NCBI RefSeq assembly: GCF_000802385.1
Contig: NZ_JTDN01000001.1
Location: forward strand, 875,501-939,500
Direction of reading: 5' to 3'
Origin: Croceibacterium mercuriale
GTDB taxonomy: Bacteria; Pseudomonadota; Alphaproteobacteria; Sphingomonadales; Sphingomonadaceae
Length of the DNA stretch: 64,000 bases
Numbering within the stretch: position 1 is the stretch's first letter; every line of letters begins with the position of its first letter. Both the position numbers and the translations under genes were made by a program. The notes below the pieces were generated by a model. The model was not told the origin of the DNA. It worked only from the letters and a program-made list of their open reading frames with translations, and did not search any database. Below, in pieces: positions 25,784-34,917 of this stretch.

Positions 25784-28700
25784 ATGCACGCCAGTTTCGT
25801 TCCCCTTCGCGTCTTCTCCTCCTATTCCATGCTGGAAGGGGCGATCGAGCCGAAGAACATCGCCAAGCTGGCCAAGGCCAATGGCTTCCCCGCCATTGCC
25901 CTGTGCGATCGCAACGGGCTCTATGCCGCCAGCGCCTTTGCCGCCGCCTGCAAGGGCGACGGCGTGCAGCCGATCGTCGGCGCGCTGCTGGGTGTGGTGC
26001 GCGATGGCGAGGACACGATCGACCACCTGCCGTTGCTGGTGCAGGACGAGGCCGGTTGGCAGAACCTGTGCCATCTGGTCAGCCAGGCGCATCTGCATCG
26101 CCCGCTGGAACAGGAGCCGCATGTCACCCTGGCCGATCTTGCCGGGCGCACCGATGGCCTGATCGCCCTGACCGGCGCCAGCGAAGGCGGCGTGACCCGG
26201 CTGCTGGCGGCGAACCGGCCCAATCAGGCCGAAGCGTTGCTGCTGCGGCTGGCGCAGCTGTTCCCCGGGCGCCTGTATGTCGAGCTGGCGCGGCGCGGCG
26301 ATGCCACCGAGGATGGGGCGGAGGAGGGGCTGATTGAGCTGGCCTATGCCCACGATCTGCCGCTGGTGGCCACGAACCCCGCCAATTTCGCAGAGGCGCA
26401 CATGCACAAGGCGCATGATGCCATGCTGTGCATCGCCCATTCCAGCCAGATCGACAGCACCGACCGGCCGCGATCCATGGCGGAGGCCTGGGTGAAGAAT
26501 GCCGAGACGATGGCGGACCTGTTCTCCGACCTGCCCGAGGCGGTCGAGAACACGCTGGTGGTGGCGCAACGCTGCGCCTTCGCGCCACCGCGCCGCAAGC
26601 CGATCCTGCCCAGCCTGGCCGGCGATATCGAAGGCGAGGCGCGGATGCTGGCCGAGGATGCGAAAGCCGGTCTCGCCGCCCGCCTGGCCGGATACGAGAC
26701 GCTGACGGATGACGACCGCCGCATCTATGCCGAGCGGCTGGACTTCGAGGTGGGGGTCATCTCCCGCATGGGGTTCCCCGGCTATTTCCTGATCGTCGCC
26801 GACTTCATCAAGTGGGCGAAGGGGCAGGGCATCCCGGTCGGTCCGGGCCGTGGTTCGGGTGCGGGATCGCTGGTCGCATGGTCGCTGACCATCACCGACC
26901 TTGATCCGATCCGGTTGGGGCTGCTGTTCGAACGCTTCCTGAACCCGGAACGCGTGTCGATGCCCGACTTCGACATCGACTTCTGCGAAACGCGGCGGGG
27001 CGAGGTGATCCGCTACGTCCAGGCCAAGTACGGCCATGACCACGTCGCGCAGATCATCACCTTCGGCAAGCTGAAGGCGCGCGCCGCGCTGCGCGATTGC
27101 GGCCGCATCCTGCAGATGAGTTACGGCAAGGTCGATCGCCTGACCAAGATGGTCCCCAACCATCCGACCGATCCGTGGACGCTGGAGCGGTCCTTGAACG
27201 GCGTGCTGGAGTTCCGTCGCGAGTTCGACAACGACAACGAAACCAAGCGCCTGATCAACCTGGCCATGCTGCTGGAGGGATTCCCGCGCAACTCGTCCAC
27301 CCATGCTGCCGGCGTGGTGATCGGCGACCGGCCGCTGGCGCAGCTGGTGCCGCTGTATCGTGATCCGCGATCGGACATGCCGGTCACCCAGTTCGACATG
27401 AAGTGGGTTGAGGATACGGGCCTCGTCAAGTTCGATTTCCTGGGCCTGAAGACTCTGTCGGTGCTGCAGCGGGCAGTGGACCTGCTGGCGCGGCGCGGCA
27501 TTACCATCGACCTCGCCACCCTGCCGTGGGACGATGACGATGTGTTCGCCCTGCTGAAGCGCGGCGACACGGTAGGCGTGTTCCAGCTGGAATCCGAAGG
27601 CATGCGGCGCACGCTGACCGCGGTGAAGCCGACCCGGTTCGAGGACATCATCGCGCTGGTCTCGCTGTACCGGCCGGGGCCAATGGACAACATCCCGCTG
27701 TTCGGCAAGCGCAAGGGCGGCGAAGCGCCGATCGAGTATCCGCATGCCAAGCTGGAGGGTATCCTGGCGGAGACCTACGGCATCTTCGTCTATCAGGAAC
27801 AGGTGATGCAGGCGGCGCAGATCCTGGCCGGCTACTCCCTGGGCGATGCCGACCTGCTGCGCCGGGCCATGGGCAAGAAGATCCAGGCAGAAATGGACGT
27901 GCAGCGCGCCCGGTTCGTCGATGGATGCCTGACGGTCAGCGGGATCGAGAAGAAGAAGGCGAACGAGCTGTTCGACCTGATCGACAAGTTTGCAGGATAC
28001 GGTTTCAACAAGTCGCACGCGGCTGCCTATGCGCTGCTGTCGTACCAGACGGCGTGGCTGAAGACGCATTATCCGGAGGAGTTCTACGCCGCCTCCATGT
28101 GCTTCGACATGCACCAATCCGAAAAGCTGGCGGTGTTCGTGGACGACATGCGCCGGGCCGGGCTGACCCTGCTGGGGCCGGATATCAATGCCAGCGAGGC
28201 GGAGTTCACCGTGGAGCAGACCGGCGACGGGCTGGCGGTCCGCTATGCCCTGGCCGGCATCCGCAATGTCGGCGAGAAGGCGATGGACGCGATCGTGGCG
28301 GAGCGGCAGGCGCATGGGCGCTTCGCCGATCTGGAGGACTGCTTCCGCCGCATGCCGCCCGGCTGCATGAACCGGCGCCAGCTGGAGGGACTGGCCGCGG
28401 CCGGCGCGTTCGACGGTCTGGAGCCGAACCGGGCCAAGGTGCTGGCCAATGCCGACATGCTGCTGGCGGTGGCCGACCATGCCAGCCGCGAACGTGCCAG
28501 CGGGCAAGTCGGGCTGTTCGGCGGTGACGATCATGTGGAACCCGCATTGCGGCTGGTCGACGCACCGGTCTGGCCGCGGGCGGAGCAGATGGCGGCGGAG
28601 CGGGACAATTTCGGCTTCTTCTTCGCCGCTCATCCGGTGCAGCAGTTCCGCGCCGTCGCCTCGGCGCAAGGGGCGCGCTCCTACGGCTCGATCATCGGGG

Positions 28701-29272
28701 AAGGCGTGGCGGGCGGTCGCCGCAATGCGGTGATGGCGGCGCTGGTGGAGAATGTCAGCAAGGGGCGCACGCGCAAGGGCGGGGCGTTCATCCGGGCCGA
28801 GTTCTCCGACGCGACCGGACAGTTCAGCGCCGCCTGTTTCGAGGAGGCGCTGGTCGAGCCGTTCGAGCGGTGGGCTGGGGACGACATCTGCGTGCTGCTG
28901 CAGGTCGAGCTCGACAGCCCCAGCCCGGACGAGCCGCCCCGTATTACCGTGCGTGGTGCCCGCCCGTTGAGCGAGGTGACCGGCAGCGTACGCATGCTGC
29001 TGACCCTAGACGTCGAGAACCAGAGCGCGTTGCAGATCCTGCGCGAAACCTTGCAGCCGGGCGACAAGGGGCGTGGCGAGGTGGTCGCCACGCTGCGGAT
29101 CGGCGACGGCACGCGTGATCCGGTGGTATGCCTGGGCCGGGACTTCGCGCTGGACGGCGAGATGGTGGAGCGCCTGGCCGAGGTGCCGGGCCTGTCGTCC
29201 GTCACGCTGAAGCCGCAGGGCGCCGGGCGGCAGGGTCGCGAGATGAAAGGCCGCCTGCGCCTGGTGGCCTGA
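25784..29272 (+). CDS. dnaE: DNA polymerase III alpha subunit
   Basis: Replicative polymerase of the chromosome. The 1162-aa protein has an N-terminal PHP domain, the C-family polymerase core with PGRGSGAGSLVAWSL and the catalytic Asp pair in PDFDIDF (about residues 395-397), the FDFLGLKTL segment, the helix-hairpin-helix region and an OB fold. The first PHP metal motif reads FSSYS where many DnaE proteins have HSDYS, so the PHP site looks inactive, as is usual for gammaproteobacterial-type DnaE that rely on a separate DnaQ exonuclease. It starts at ATG 25784 and ends just before a strong bidirectional terminator. Confidence 0.97.
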   Translation: MHASFVPLRVFSSYSMLEGAIEPKNIAKLAKANGFPAIALCDRNGLYAASAFAAACKGDGVQPIVGALLGVVRDGEDTIDHLPLLVQDEAGWQNLCHLVSQAHLHRPLEQEPHVTLADLAGRTDGLIALTGASEGGVTRLLAANRPNQAEALLLRLAQLFPGRLYVELARRGDATEDGAEEGLIELAYAHDLPLVATNPANFAEAHMHKAHDAMLCIAHSSQIDSTDRPRSMAEAWVKNAETMADLFSDLPEAVENTLVVAQRCAFAPPRRKPILPSLAGDIEGEARMLAEDAKAGLAARLAGYETLTDDDRRIYAERLDFEVGVISRMGFPGYFLIVADFIKWAKGQGIPVGPGRGSGAGSLVAWSLTITDLDPIRLGLLFERFLNPERVSMPDFDIDFCETRRGEVIRYVQAKYGHDHVAQIITFGKLKARAALRDCGRILQMSYGKVDRLTKMVPNHPTDPWTLERSLNGVLEFRREFDNDNETKRLINLAMLLEGFPRNSSTHAAGVVIGDRPLAQLVPLYRDPRSDMPVTQFDMKWVEDTGLVKFDFLGLKTLSVLQRAVDLLARRGITIDLATLPWDDDDVFALLKRGDTVGVFQLESEGMRRTLTAVKPTRFEDIIALVSLYRPGPMDNIPLFGKRKGGEAPIEYPHAKLEGILAETYGIFVYQEQVMQAAQILAGYSLGDADLLRRAMGKKIQAEMDVQRARFVDGCLTVSGIEKKKANELFDLIDKFAGYGFNKSHAAAYALLSYQTAWLKTHYPEEFYAASMCFDMHQSEKLAVFVDDMRRAGLTLLGPDINASEAEFTVEQTGDGLAVRYALAGIRNVGEKAMDAIVAERQAHGRFADLEDCFRRMPPGCMNRRQLEGLAAAGAFDGLEPNRAKVLANADMLLAVADHASRERASGQVGLFGGDDHVEPALRLVDAPVWPRAEQMAAERDNFGFFFAAHPVQQFRAVASAQGARSYGSIIGEGVAGGRRNAVMAALVENVSKGRTRKGGAFIRAEFSDATGQFSAACFEEALVEPFERWAGDDICVLLQVELDSPSPDEPPRITVRGARPLSEVTGSVRMLLTLDVENQSALQILRETLQPGDKGRGEVVATLRIGDGTRDPVVCLGRDFALDGEMVERLAEVPGLSSVTLKPQGAGRQGREMKGRLRLVA

Positions 29273-29307
29273 TCGCCGGCGCTGCGGAGCGCCAGTGTCG
29301 CAGATGC

Positions 29308-29343
29308 AAGAAGGGCCGGGGGATCGCTCCCCCGGCCCTTCTT
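29308..29343. terminator. strong bidirectional rho-independent terminator between dnaE and ompA
   Basis: Arms 29308-29322 and 29329-29343 form a perfect 15-bp GC-rich stem (AAGAAGGGCCGGGGG and its complement) closed by a 6-nt loop, itself closable to a tetraloop. Short T tracts end both strands. It serves the convergent dnaE (+) and ompA-like (-) transcripts. Confidence 0.85.
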
Positions 29344-29359
29344 TCGTCAGGCGACGGTC

Positions 29360-30514
29360 TTAGCGGCCGGAGCCGGGACCGTAGCTGATTTCCACGCGGC
29401 GGTTCTGCAGTTCGCGGACGCCATCGGCGGTCGGAACGCGCAGGTTGGTTTCGCCGAACGCTTCGGCGGTGATGCGCGCTGCGGGAACGCCACGACCGGT
29501 CAGGAAGGTGCGCACGCTTTCGTTACGACGACCGGCGAGGCGGACGTTGTACTGCGTCGGGCCCGACGTGTCGGTGTAACCTGCCAGCATGATCGGCACA
29601 TTGGCGCAATTGCCATATGCGGTCACGGCGCTGTTCAGGACGCTCGCAGCCTCCGGCGTGATCGTCGAGCTGTTCCAGTCGAAGAACACCACATACGGCC
29701 CACGGTTGCACTGCGCGACCGGCGGAGGCGGCGGGGGCGGCGGCGGGGGAGGAGGCGGTGGCGGCGGCGGCGGGGGCGGCGGAGCAGGCTCGGACCCGCC
29801 CAGGTTGAACAGCAGCGTGGCGAGGACCGAGTGGGTCGTCAGCTGCGCTTCCACGTCACGACCGATCGTGTCGGTGTAGCTGAGGTCGGCGGTGCGGAAG
29901 TAGCGATACTTCACGCCCAGATCGACCCGATCGTTGATCGGCAGGCGCAGCATGGCCAGACCCTGATAGGCAAGGGCTGCGTCATCCTGCGCATTGATGA
30001 ACCCGCGCGTGCCGGTTTCCGCTGCGATGCGGGCGTCGGCGCGTGCGATGCCGATACCGCCACCGAACGACACGCCGATGCCATCTTCGCCGCCGATATC
30101 GGCCAGCGCGTTGACCATGGCAGTCACGACTTCCATCTTGCCGTCGGTTTCGAACGTACCGCCCGACAGGCCGGAGCCGGTCACGGGCAGGCCGTTGCGG
30201 CCGCCGGCGGCAATCAGGGTGTCGATGCCGAAGTTCTTGTAGGTGCCTTCGACCTCGATACGGCCGACGCCGGCATCATAGCCCAGGACCACGCCGGCTT
30301 CCCAGCCGGTGTCCGCAGGCTGCGCACGGATCGTCGGCGCGTCCCCGGCGCCGTTGGGAGAAACCAGGGAAGAGGGGCCCTGCAGCCGGAAGTTGAAATC
30401 CTCCGGCGCGACCACGCCGCCTTCCAGTCCGACATAGGCCTGACCGTCGCGTGCGACAGCCGGCATGGCCACGACGGCCCCGGCCGTCGCAAGCCCGAAT
30501 AGCAGCTTGTTCAT
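29360..30514 (-). CDS. OmpA-family outer-membrane protein with polyproline linker
   Basis: Outer-membrane beta-barrel that anchors the envelope to peptidoglycan. The 384-aa protein has a signal peptide (MNKLLFGLATAGAVVAMPAVA), an eight-strand type barrel to about residue 230, a linker of 21 consecutive prolines and a C-terminal OmpA domain. That domain shows VVFFDWNSSTITPEA, the peptidoglycan-binding Asp in GYTDTSG, Arg in RLAGRRNESV, GRGVPAARI and LQNRRVEI. The start is ATG 30514 with GGGGAAAC upstream; the longer open frame is not signal-like. It converges on dnaE across a strong terminator. A major porin role is likely from the family. Confidence 0.93.
   Translation of the reverse strand: MNKLLFGLATAGAVVAMPAVARDGQAYVGLEGGVVAPEDFNFRLQGPSSLVSPNGAGDAPTIRAQPADTGWEAGVVLGYDAGVGRIEVEGTYKNFGIDTLIAAGGRNGLPVTGSGLSGGTFETDGKMEVVTAMVNALADIGGEDGIGVSFGGGIGIARADARIAAETGTRGFINAQDDAALAYQGLAMLRLPINDRVDLGVKYRYFRTADLSYTDTIGRDVEAQLTTHSVLATLLFNLGGSEPAPPPPPPPPPPPPPPPPPPPPPVAQCNRGPYVVFFDWNSSTITPEAASVLNSAVTAYGNCANVPIMLAGYTDTSGPTQYNVRLAGRRNESVRTFLTGRGVPAARITAEAFGETNLRVPTADGVRELQNRRVEISYGPGSGR
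29720..29782 (-). repeat. 21-codon polyproline tract in the OmpA-like gene
   Basis: Twenty-one consecutive Pro codons, mostly CCG with some CCC, CCT and one CCA. The mixed codons reduce slippage, but the near-perfect trinucleotide repeat is still a likely site of length variation between strains. Confidence 0.9.
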
Positions 30515-30671
30515 GTTCTTGTTTCCCCTTCCAGCGAGTGGCGCCAGCGCCCCCAGACGAATTGCCCATCTTCCACAAGCCCGATCAGGCGTGCAGAATA
30601 TGCGCCCAACGCAAGTCAGACATCCTTGTTCCTGCGTCAAGCGTCAGTGGATGCGGCCTGTGTCCAATTCA

Positions 30672-31769
30672 TCACAGCAGCTGGCGCTGCGCCGGTGCCT
30701 CCGGCCAATCGGCGGGGATCGCGAACCGGGCGCAGTCGAGCACAAACCGCTCCGGCTGCAATCCTGCACGGCGGCACGCGGTCCGGAACCGGGCCTGCAG
30801 CAGCTCGGCCCAGACGCCTTGCGGCCGCATTCGCGTGAAGAAGGCAGGATCATTGTCGCGCCCGCCGCGCATGGAGCGCACGATGTTCATGACCTTCGCC
30901 GCGCGGTCGGGAAAGTGCACCGCCAGCCATTCGCGGAACAGCGGCGCCACTTCGTGCGGCAGCCGCACCGGGATGTAACCGACGGAGATGATGCCAATTT
31001 CCGCGATCCGGGCGATGATCGCCTCCAGCCCGTCATCGGTGATCGCGGGGATGATCGGCGAGATCGCGCAATGCACCGGCACACCCGCCGCCCGCAGCTG
31101 TTCCAGTGCCGTCAGACGACGCATCGGGGTCGGCGCGCGTGGTTCCAGCAGCGTCGCCAGGCGCGGGTCCAGCGTTGTGACCGAAATTGAGACAGCCACC
31201 AATTGCCGGTCGGCAAGGTGGCGCAGCAGATCGAGGTCGGCCAGAATGCGGTCGCTCTTGGTGGTCACGGTTACCGGATGGTTCGCTTCCAGACACACCT
31301 GCAACAAGGCCCGGCTGAGCCGCCAGTCATGCTCGATCGGCTGATAGGGATCGGTGTTGGTGCCCATGGCGATCGGCTGGGGAACGTAGCCGGGCCGGGC
31401 AAGCGCCTGACGCAGCAGTCGCGCCGCGTCCGGCTTGGCGAACAGCTGCGTTTCGAAGTCCAGCCCCGGCGACAGGTCGTGATAGGCATGGGTGGGCCGG
31501 GCGAAGCAGTAGATACAGCCGTGCTCACAGCCGCGGTAGGCGTTGACCGACCGATCGAAGCCGATGTCCGGCGACGTGTTGAAGCTCAGGATCGAGCGGG
31601 CATGTTCCTCCGTGACGGTGGTGCGCAGCTTGACCGGCGGGCCGTCCAGCGTTGCCACATGGTCGCGCCAGTCCCCGTCCGTGCTGCGTTGCTGCGCGTC
31701 GAAGCGGGAGGAGAGCGCCCCTGACTGCGCCCCGCGTGCGTGGACCCTGGATGGTGCATCGTGATCCAT
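30672..31769 (-). CDS. PA0069-family radical SAM protein
   Basis: Radical S-adenosylmethionine enzyme of the PA0069 / spore-photoproduct-lyase-like family, substrate unknown. The 365-aa protein starts at ATG 31769 and carries the 4Fe-4S motif Cx3Cx2C as RGCEHGCIYCFARP. It is followed by GLDFETQLFAKPD, MGTNTDPYQPIE and TVTTKSDRILADLDLL, all typical of the family, and then SISVTTLDP and GVPVHCAISPIIPAI. A 157-bp gap separates it from the downstream ompA-like gene. It is divergent from the ZIP transporter gene. Confidence 0.9.
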   Translation of the reverse strand: MDHDAPSRVHARGAQSGALSSRFDAQQRSTDGDWRDHVATLDGPPVKLRTTVTEEHARSILSFNTSPDIGFDRSVNAYRGCEHGCIYCFARPTHAYHDLSPGLDFETQLFAKPDAARLLRQALARPGYVPQPIAMGTNTDPYQPIEHDWRLSRALLQVCLEANHPVTVTTKSDRILADLDLLRHLADRQLVAVSISVTTLDPRLATLLEPRAPTPMRRLTALEQLRAAGVPVHCAISPIIPAITDDGLEAIIARIAEIGIISVGYIPVRLPHEVAPLFREWLAVHFPDRAAKVMNIVRSMRGGRDNDPAFFTRMRPQGVWAELLQARFRTACRRAGLQPERFVLDCARFAIPADWPEAPAQRQLL

Positions 31770-31897
31770 GATGCGGAACATACAGGGAACATGGATCCGG
31801 AACAAGCGGCACGGTCATTGCCGGTCCAGGAATGTGCCGTCTCCTGCACGAGTGACGTTGTCACATTCACCACGATCTTCTAGGCGCTGGCGCCACC

Positions 31898-32614
31898 ATG
31901 GCGTCCATCCTCCTGCCTCTGCTGTTCGGCCTTGCCGCCAGTGCCGCCACCTTGCTGGGCGGTCTGCTGGCCCTGCGGCTGGAAGGGCGGGCCTCGCTGG
32001 TGCTGGGACTGGCGGCTGGCGTGGTGCTTGGCGTGGCGGTGTTCGACCTCATCCCCGAGGCGATAGAGCTGGGCGCGGGCGTGCATGATGTGCATGCCCT
32101 GTTCGCCTGTGTCGGGCTGGGGATCGCGGCCTACCTGCTGCTGCACCAGTTGCCGGCGGGCACGGCGCCCAAGACGGTTGCGTGGCAGGCCCATCTGGGA
32201 CCGGCCAGCCTGACGCTGCACAGCTTCATCGACGGGGTGATGATCGGCATCGCCTTCCAGGTGTCGCACGATGTCGGCTGGCTGGTGGCCGCGGCGGTGC
32301 TGACGCATGATCTGGCGGACGGGATCAACACGGTCAGCCTGTCGTTGGCCCGATCCGGCCCGCGTCTTGCCCGGCGCTGGCTGCTGATCAACGGAGCCGC
32401 CCCGCTGACCGGCACGATGGTCGGCCTGCTGCTGCAGGTTTCCCCTGCCGACATGGCCCTGCTGCTGGCGCTGTTCGGCGGCGTGTTCCTGTATATCGGC
32501 GCATGCGAGCTGGTGCCGCGCAGCCATGCCCGCGATCCCCGGCTGCGGGTGACCCTGGCAACCCTGGCCGGGATGGGTGTCATGTACCTGCTGGTAGACG
32601 TGGCTCACGGCTGA
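31898..32614 (+). CDS. ZIP-family divalent metal transporter
   Basis: Inner-membrane carrier, probably for Zn(II) or a related metal. The 238-aa protein is almost entirely hydrophobic with seven to eight predicted helices. The ZIP metal-binding signatures are present as HSFIDGVMIG in helix IV and HDLADGINT in helix V. It starts at ATG 31898, divergent from the radical SAM gene and convergent with moaB. No metal-responsive operator was recognised in the 128-bp upstream gap. Confidence 0.88.
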   Translation: MASILLPLLFGLAASAATLLGGLLALRLEGRASLVLGLAAGVVLGVAVFDLIPEAIELGAGVHDVHALFACVGLGIAAYLLLHQLPAGTAPKTVAWQAHLGPASLTLHSFIDGVMIGIAFQVSHDVGWLVAAAVLTHDLADGINTVSLSLARSGPRLARRWLLINGAAPLTGTMVGLLLQVSPADMALLLALFGGVFLYIGACELVPRSHARDPRLRVTLATLAGMGVMYLLVDVAHG

Positions 32615-32635
32615 GCAGGCCGCGCCCTGCTTGCG

Positions 32636-33163
32636 TCAGCGTTCCTGCAGGCGCGGCATGAGTTCCACGAAGTTGCAAGGCCGGTTACGGCTGTCCAGCT
32701 GTTCGGCCAGGATCCCGTCCCACCCGTCCTTCACCGCGCCGTTCGATCCGGGCAGCGCGAAGATGTAGGTGCCGCGGGCGACCACGGCCAGTGCGCGGCT
32801 CTGCACGGTGCTGGTGCCGATCGTCTGGTAGCTGATCCAGCGGAACAGTTCCCCGAACCCGGGGATCTCCTTGTCGGCCACGCGGCCCAGTGCCTCCGGC
32901 GTGATGTCGCGCCCGGTCAGGCCCGTGCCGCCGGTGCTGACCACCGCATCCACCAGCGGATCATCGATCCAGCCTTCCAGCCGGGTCATGATCGCGTTGA
33001 CGTCGTCCCGCTCGATCGCGCGGGCGACCAGCTGGTGGCCGGCACCCGTGACCCGCGCCGCCAGGATGTCGCCGGACGTATCGGTGTCGGCATCGCGGGT
33101 GTCGGACACGGTCAGCACGGCGATGTTCAGCGGGCGGAACTCGCGGGTCTCGTCGATCGCCAT
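32636..33163 (-). CDS. moaB: molybdenum cofactor biosynthesis protein MoaB
   Basis: Member of the MoaB/MogA family acting on molybdopterin, probably adenylating it. The 175-aa protein has LNIAVLTVSDTRD at the N-terminus, STGGTGLTGRDITPEAL as the family signature and ALPGSNGAVKDGWDGIL near the end. Its ATG at 33163 overlaps the stop of the upstream transglycosylase gene by one base (TGATG), so it is the last gene of a three-gene operon. Molybdoenzymes and other moa genes are not in the window. Confidence 0.94.
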   Translation of the reverse strand: MAIDETREFRPLNIAVLTVSDTRDADTDTSGDILAARVTGAGHQLVARAIERDDVNAIMTRLEGWIDDPLVDAVVSTGGTGLTGRDITPEALGRVADKEIPGFGELFRWISYQTIGTSTVQSRALAVVARGTYIFALPGSNGAVKDGWDGILAEQLDSRNRPCNFVELMPRLQER

Positions 33164-34917
33164 CAGGGTTGTCCTCCTGCGGAAAGGTAGACGCGGCCAT
33201 CGGCCTGCGGGAAAGCGGGCCAGGCGTTCTGCGCCAGGCTGATCCGGCTGGGCGAGGCGTCGGCGCTCGCCTGCCGCTCGTACATCCAGTAGTTGCGGGT
33301 CACGATGGCGACATAGCCGCGCGTTTCCCAGTAGGGGATCGACTCCATGTACAGCAGCGGATCGCCCTGATCGTTGATCTCGCTGTTCCAGCGGGTGATC
33401 GGGGTCAGCCCGGCATTGTAGGCGGCCATGATCTTGGGCAGGGCGCCGCCGGTTGCCGGATTGTCGCGCAGCATGGCCAGGTTCTGCTGCCCGAACGCCA
33501 GATTGACTGCCGGATCGAAGATGTTCACCCGCGATGCGTCGAAGCCCAGCCGGGGCGCATGCTGCCGCACGGTGATGGGCGTGATCTGCATCAGCCCCTG
33601 CGCCTGCGCGGGACTGACCGCACTGGCGCGGAAGTTCGATTCCTGCAGCGTATGGGCAAAGGCGAGCGCGGGATCCACCTGCCAGCCGTTCAGCGGCACC
33701 CAGCGGGGGGCGGGGTAATGCCCGGCCGGATCGCTGCGGCCGCCGGGCGGCGCGTTGTAGGCCATGTAGAGCTGCGTCGATGGCAAACCCAGGTCACGCG
33801 CTAGGCGCGACAGCGGCGCATAGTCGCCCGCGTCGCCGATCCGCGCCTGATGCAGCAGCACCTTGCTGGCGAGGTCGTCCTGCCCGATCTCCATCAGCGC
33901 GATGGCCACGCGCACGTTTTCGTGCCGGCCGACATTCTGCCAGTCCGCAGCGGAGAAGTCGGCCCCGGCGACCCGCGCGGGCAGGGCGGTGCCGAGCTGT
34001 TCGGCGGCGAGCATGCCATACAGCGTTTCGTCTGCCAGCGCCGCGCCGCGCAGCAGTTCGGCGCTCTTCTGCGGCTGACGACAGCGCAGCGCGGCGCGCG
34101 CGCCCCAATATTGCGCGGCCGAACGCAGTTCCGGGTTGTGGGCATAATAGGCCGCCCGCTCGAACGCGTCGCCGGCCCCGGCGCAGTCGCCCAGCCGCCA
34201 GGCGGCGAGGCCGGCGGTCCACTCGCCCTCGCCGACCCAGGCACCTTCGCCGGCCGATACCGTGCGGGCCAGTGCCAGCGCCTCGGCATCGCGGTTCTCG
34301 ATGTAGTAGCTCCACGCCACCCGCTGGCGCCATTCCGCGCGGGCCCCCGGGCTGAGCAAGGCGTCCACACCGTCGAGCAGGGCACGCCCGCCATCGGGAT
34401 CGTCGTTGCGGATCCGTTCCAGGATGGCGGCGCTGATTTCTGCCGGCATGGTGCCGTCATTGACCGGGGACGGCTGGATCCGCTTGGGGATGCCGCCCTG
34501 CGACTGGAACTGCTGCGCCATCGGCAGGCCCGGCAGCGTGGTGGCACCGCGCGTCAGCGCCAGCCGGCCTAGCTGCTCCGCCTGCGGCAGGTTCTGGCCA
34601 CGCGAGAGCCACGCCTGGATCGCCGGCAGCTCCACCCGCGGGCTCCCCGCGACAGTGTAGAGCTGTGCCAGCGCCATCCAGTGCAGCACGCCGTCGCCGC
34701 GCTGTGCCAGCAGCCCTTGCGCCCCGGCCCAGTCCTGCCGGTCGATCGCGGCGAACACCGCACGGTAGTACTCGCGATCGGCCGCGGTCAGCTGCGCCGG
34801 GATCTGGGTCGCCGACAGGTCGGCCCGGCCGGTATAATAGTCAAAGGTGGTGCGCGCCTGCGCCGCCGTGCCGGCCAAGGCCGCGGCTGCGATGCCGGCA
34901 AGGATGGTCCTGATCAT
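33163..34917 (-). CDS. soluble lytic murein transglycosylase (Slt70-like)
   Basis: Periplasmic enzyme that cleaves peptidoglycan glycan strands with anhydro-muramyl product. The 584-aa protein begins MIRTILAGIAAAALAGTAAQA (signal peptide), then a long alpha-helical superhelix region. The C-terminal GH23 domain has the catalytic Glu in TLQESNFRASAVS (about residue 425), then AQGLMQITP, VNLAFGQQNL, AYNAGL and a family-typical IPYWETRGYVAIVTRNYW. The start ATG 34917 overlaps the stop of the upstream UDG-like gene by 4 bp (ATGA); the open frame continues upstream but inside that gene. Confidence 0.92.
   Translation of the reverse strand: MIRTILAGIAAAALAGTAAQARTTFDYYTGRADLSATQIPAQLTAADREYYRAVFAAIDRQDWAGAQGLLAQRGDGVLHWMALAQLYTVAGSPRVELPAIQAWLSRGQNLPQAEQLGRLALTRGATTLPGLPMAQQFQSQGGIPKRIQPSPVNDGTMPAEISAAILERIRNDDPDGGRALLDGVDALLSPGARAEWRQRVAWSYYIENRDAEALALARTVSAGEGAWVGEGEWTAGLAAWRLGDCAGAGDAFERAAYYAHNPELRSAAQYWGARAALRCRQPQKSAELLRGAALADETLYGMLAAEQLGTALPARVAGADFSAADWQNVGRHENVRVAIALMEIGQDDLASKVLLHQARIGDAGDYAPLSRLARDLGLPSTQLYMAYNAPPGGRSDPAGHYPAPRWVPLNGWQVDPALAFAHTLQESNFRASAVSPAQAQGLMQITPITVRQHAPRLGFDASRVNIFDPAVNLAFGQQNLAMLRDNPATGGALPKIMAAYNAGLTPITRWNSEINDQGDPLLYMESIPYWETRGYVAIVTRNYWMYERQASADASPSRISLAQNAWPAFPQADGRVYLSAGGQP

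Noticed and set aside
25748-28669. 973-codon minus-strand frame opposite dnaE
   Set aside because: Shadow of dnaE with the same compositional signature and no start signal.
29717-29793. GGC-rich repeat as a possible CRISPR or structural repeat
   Set aside because: It is the in-frame polyproline linker of the OmpA-like protein.
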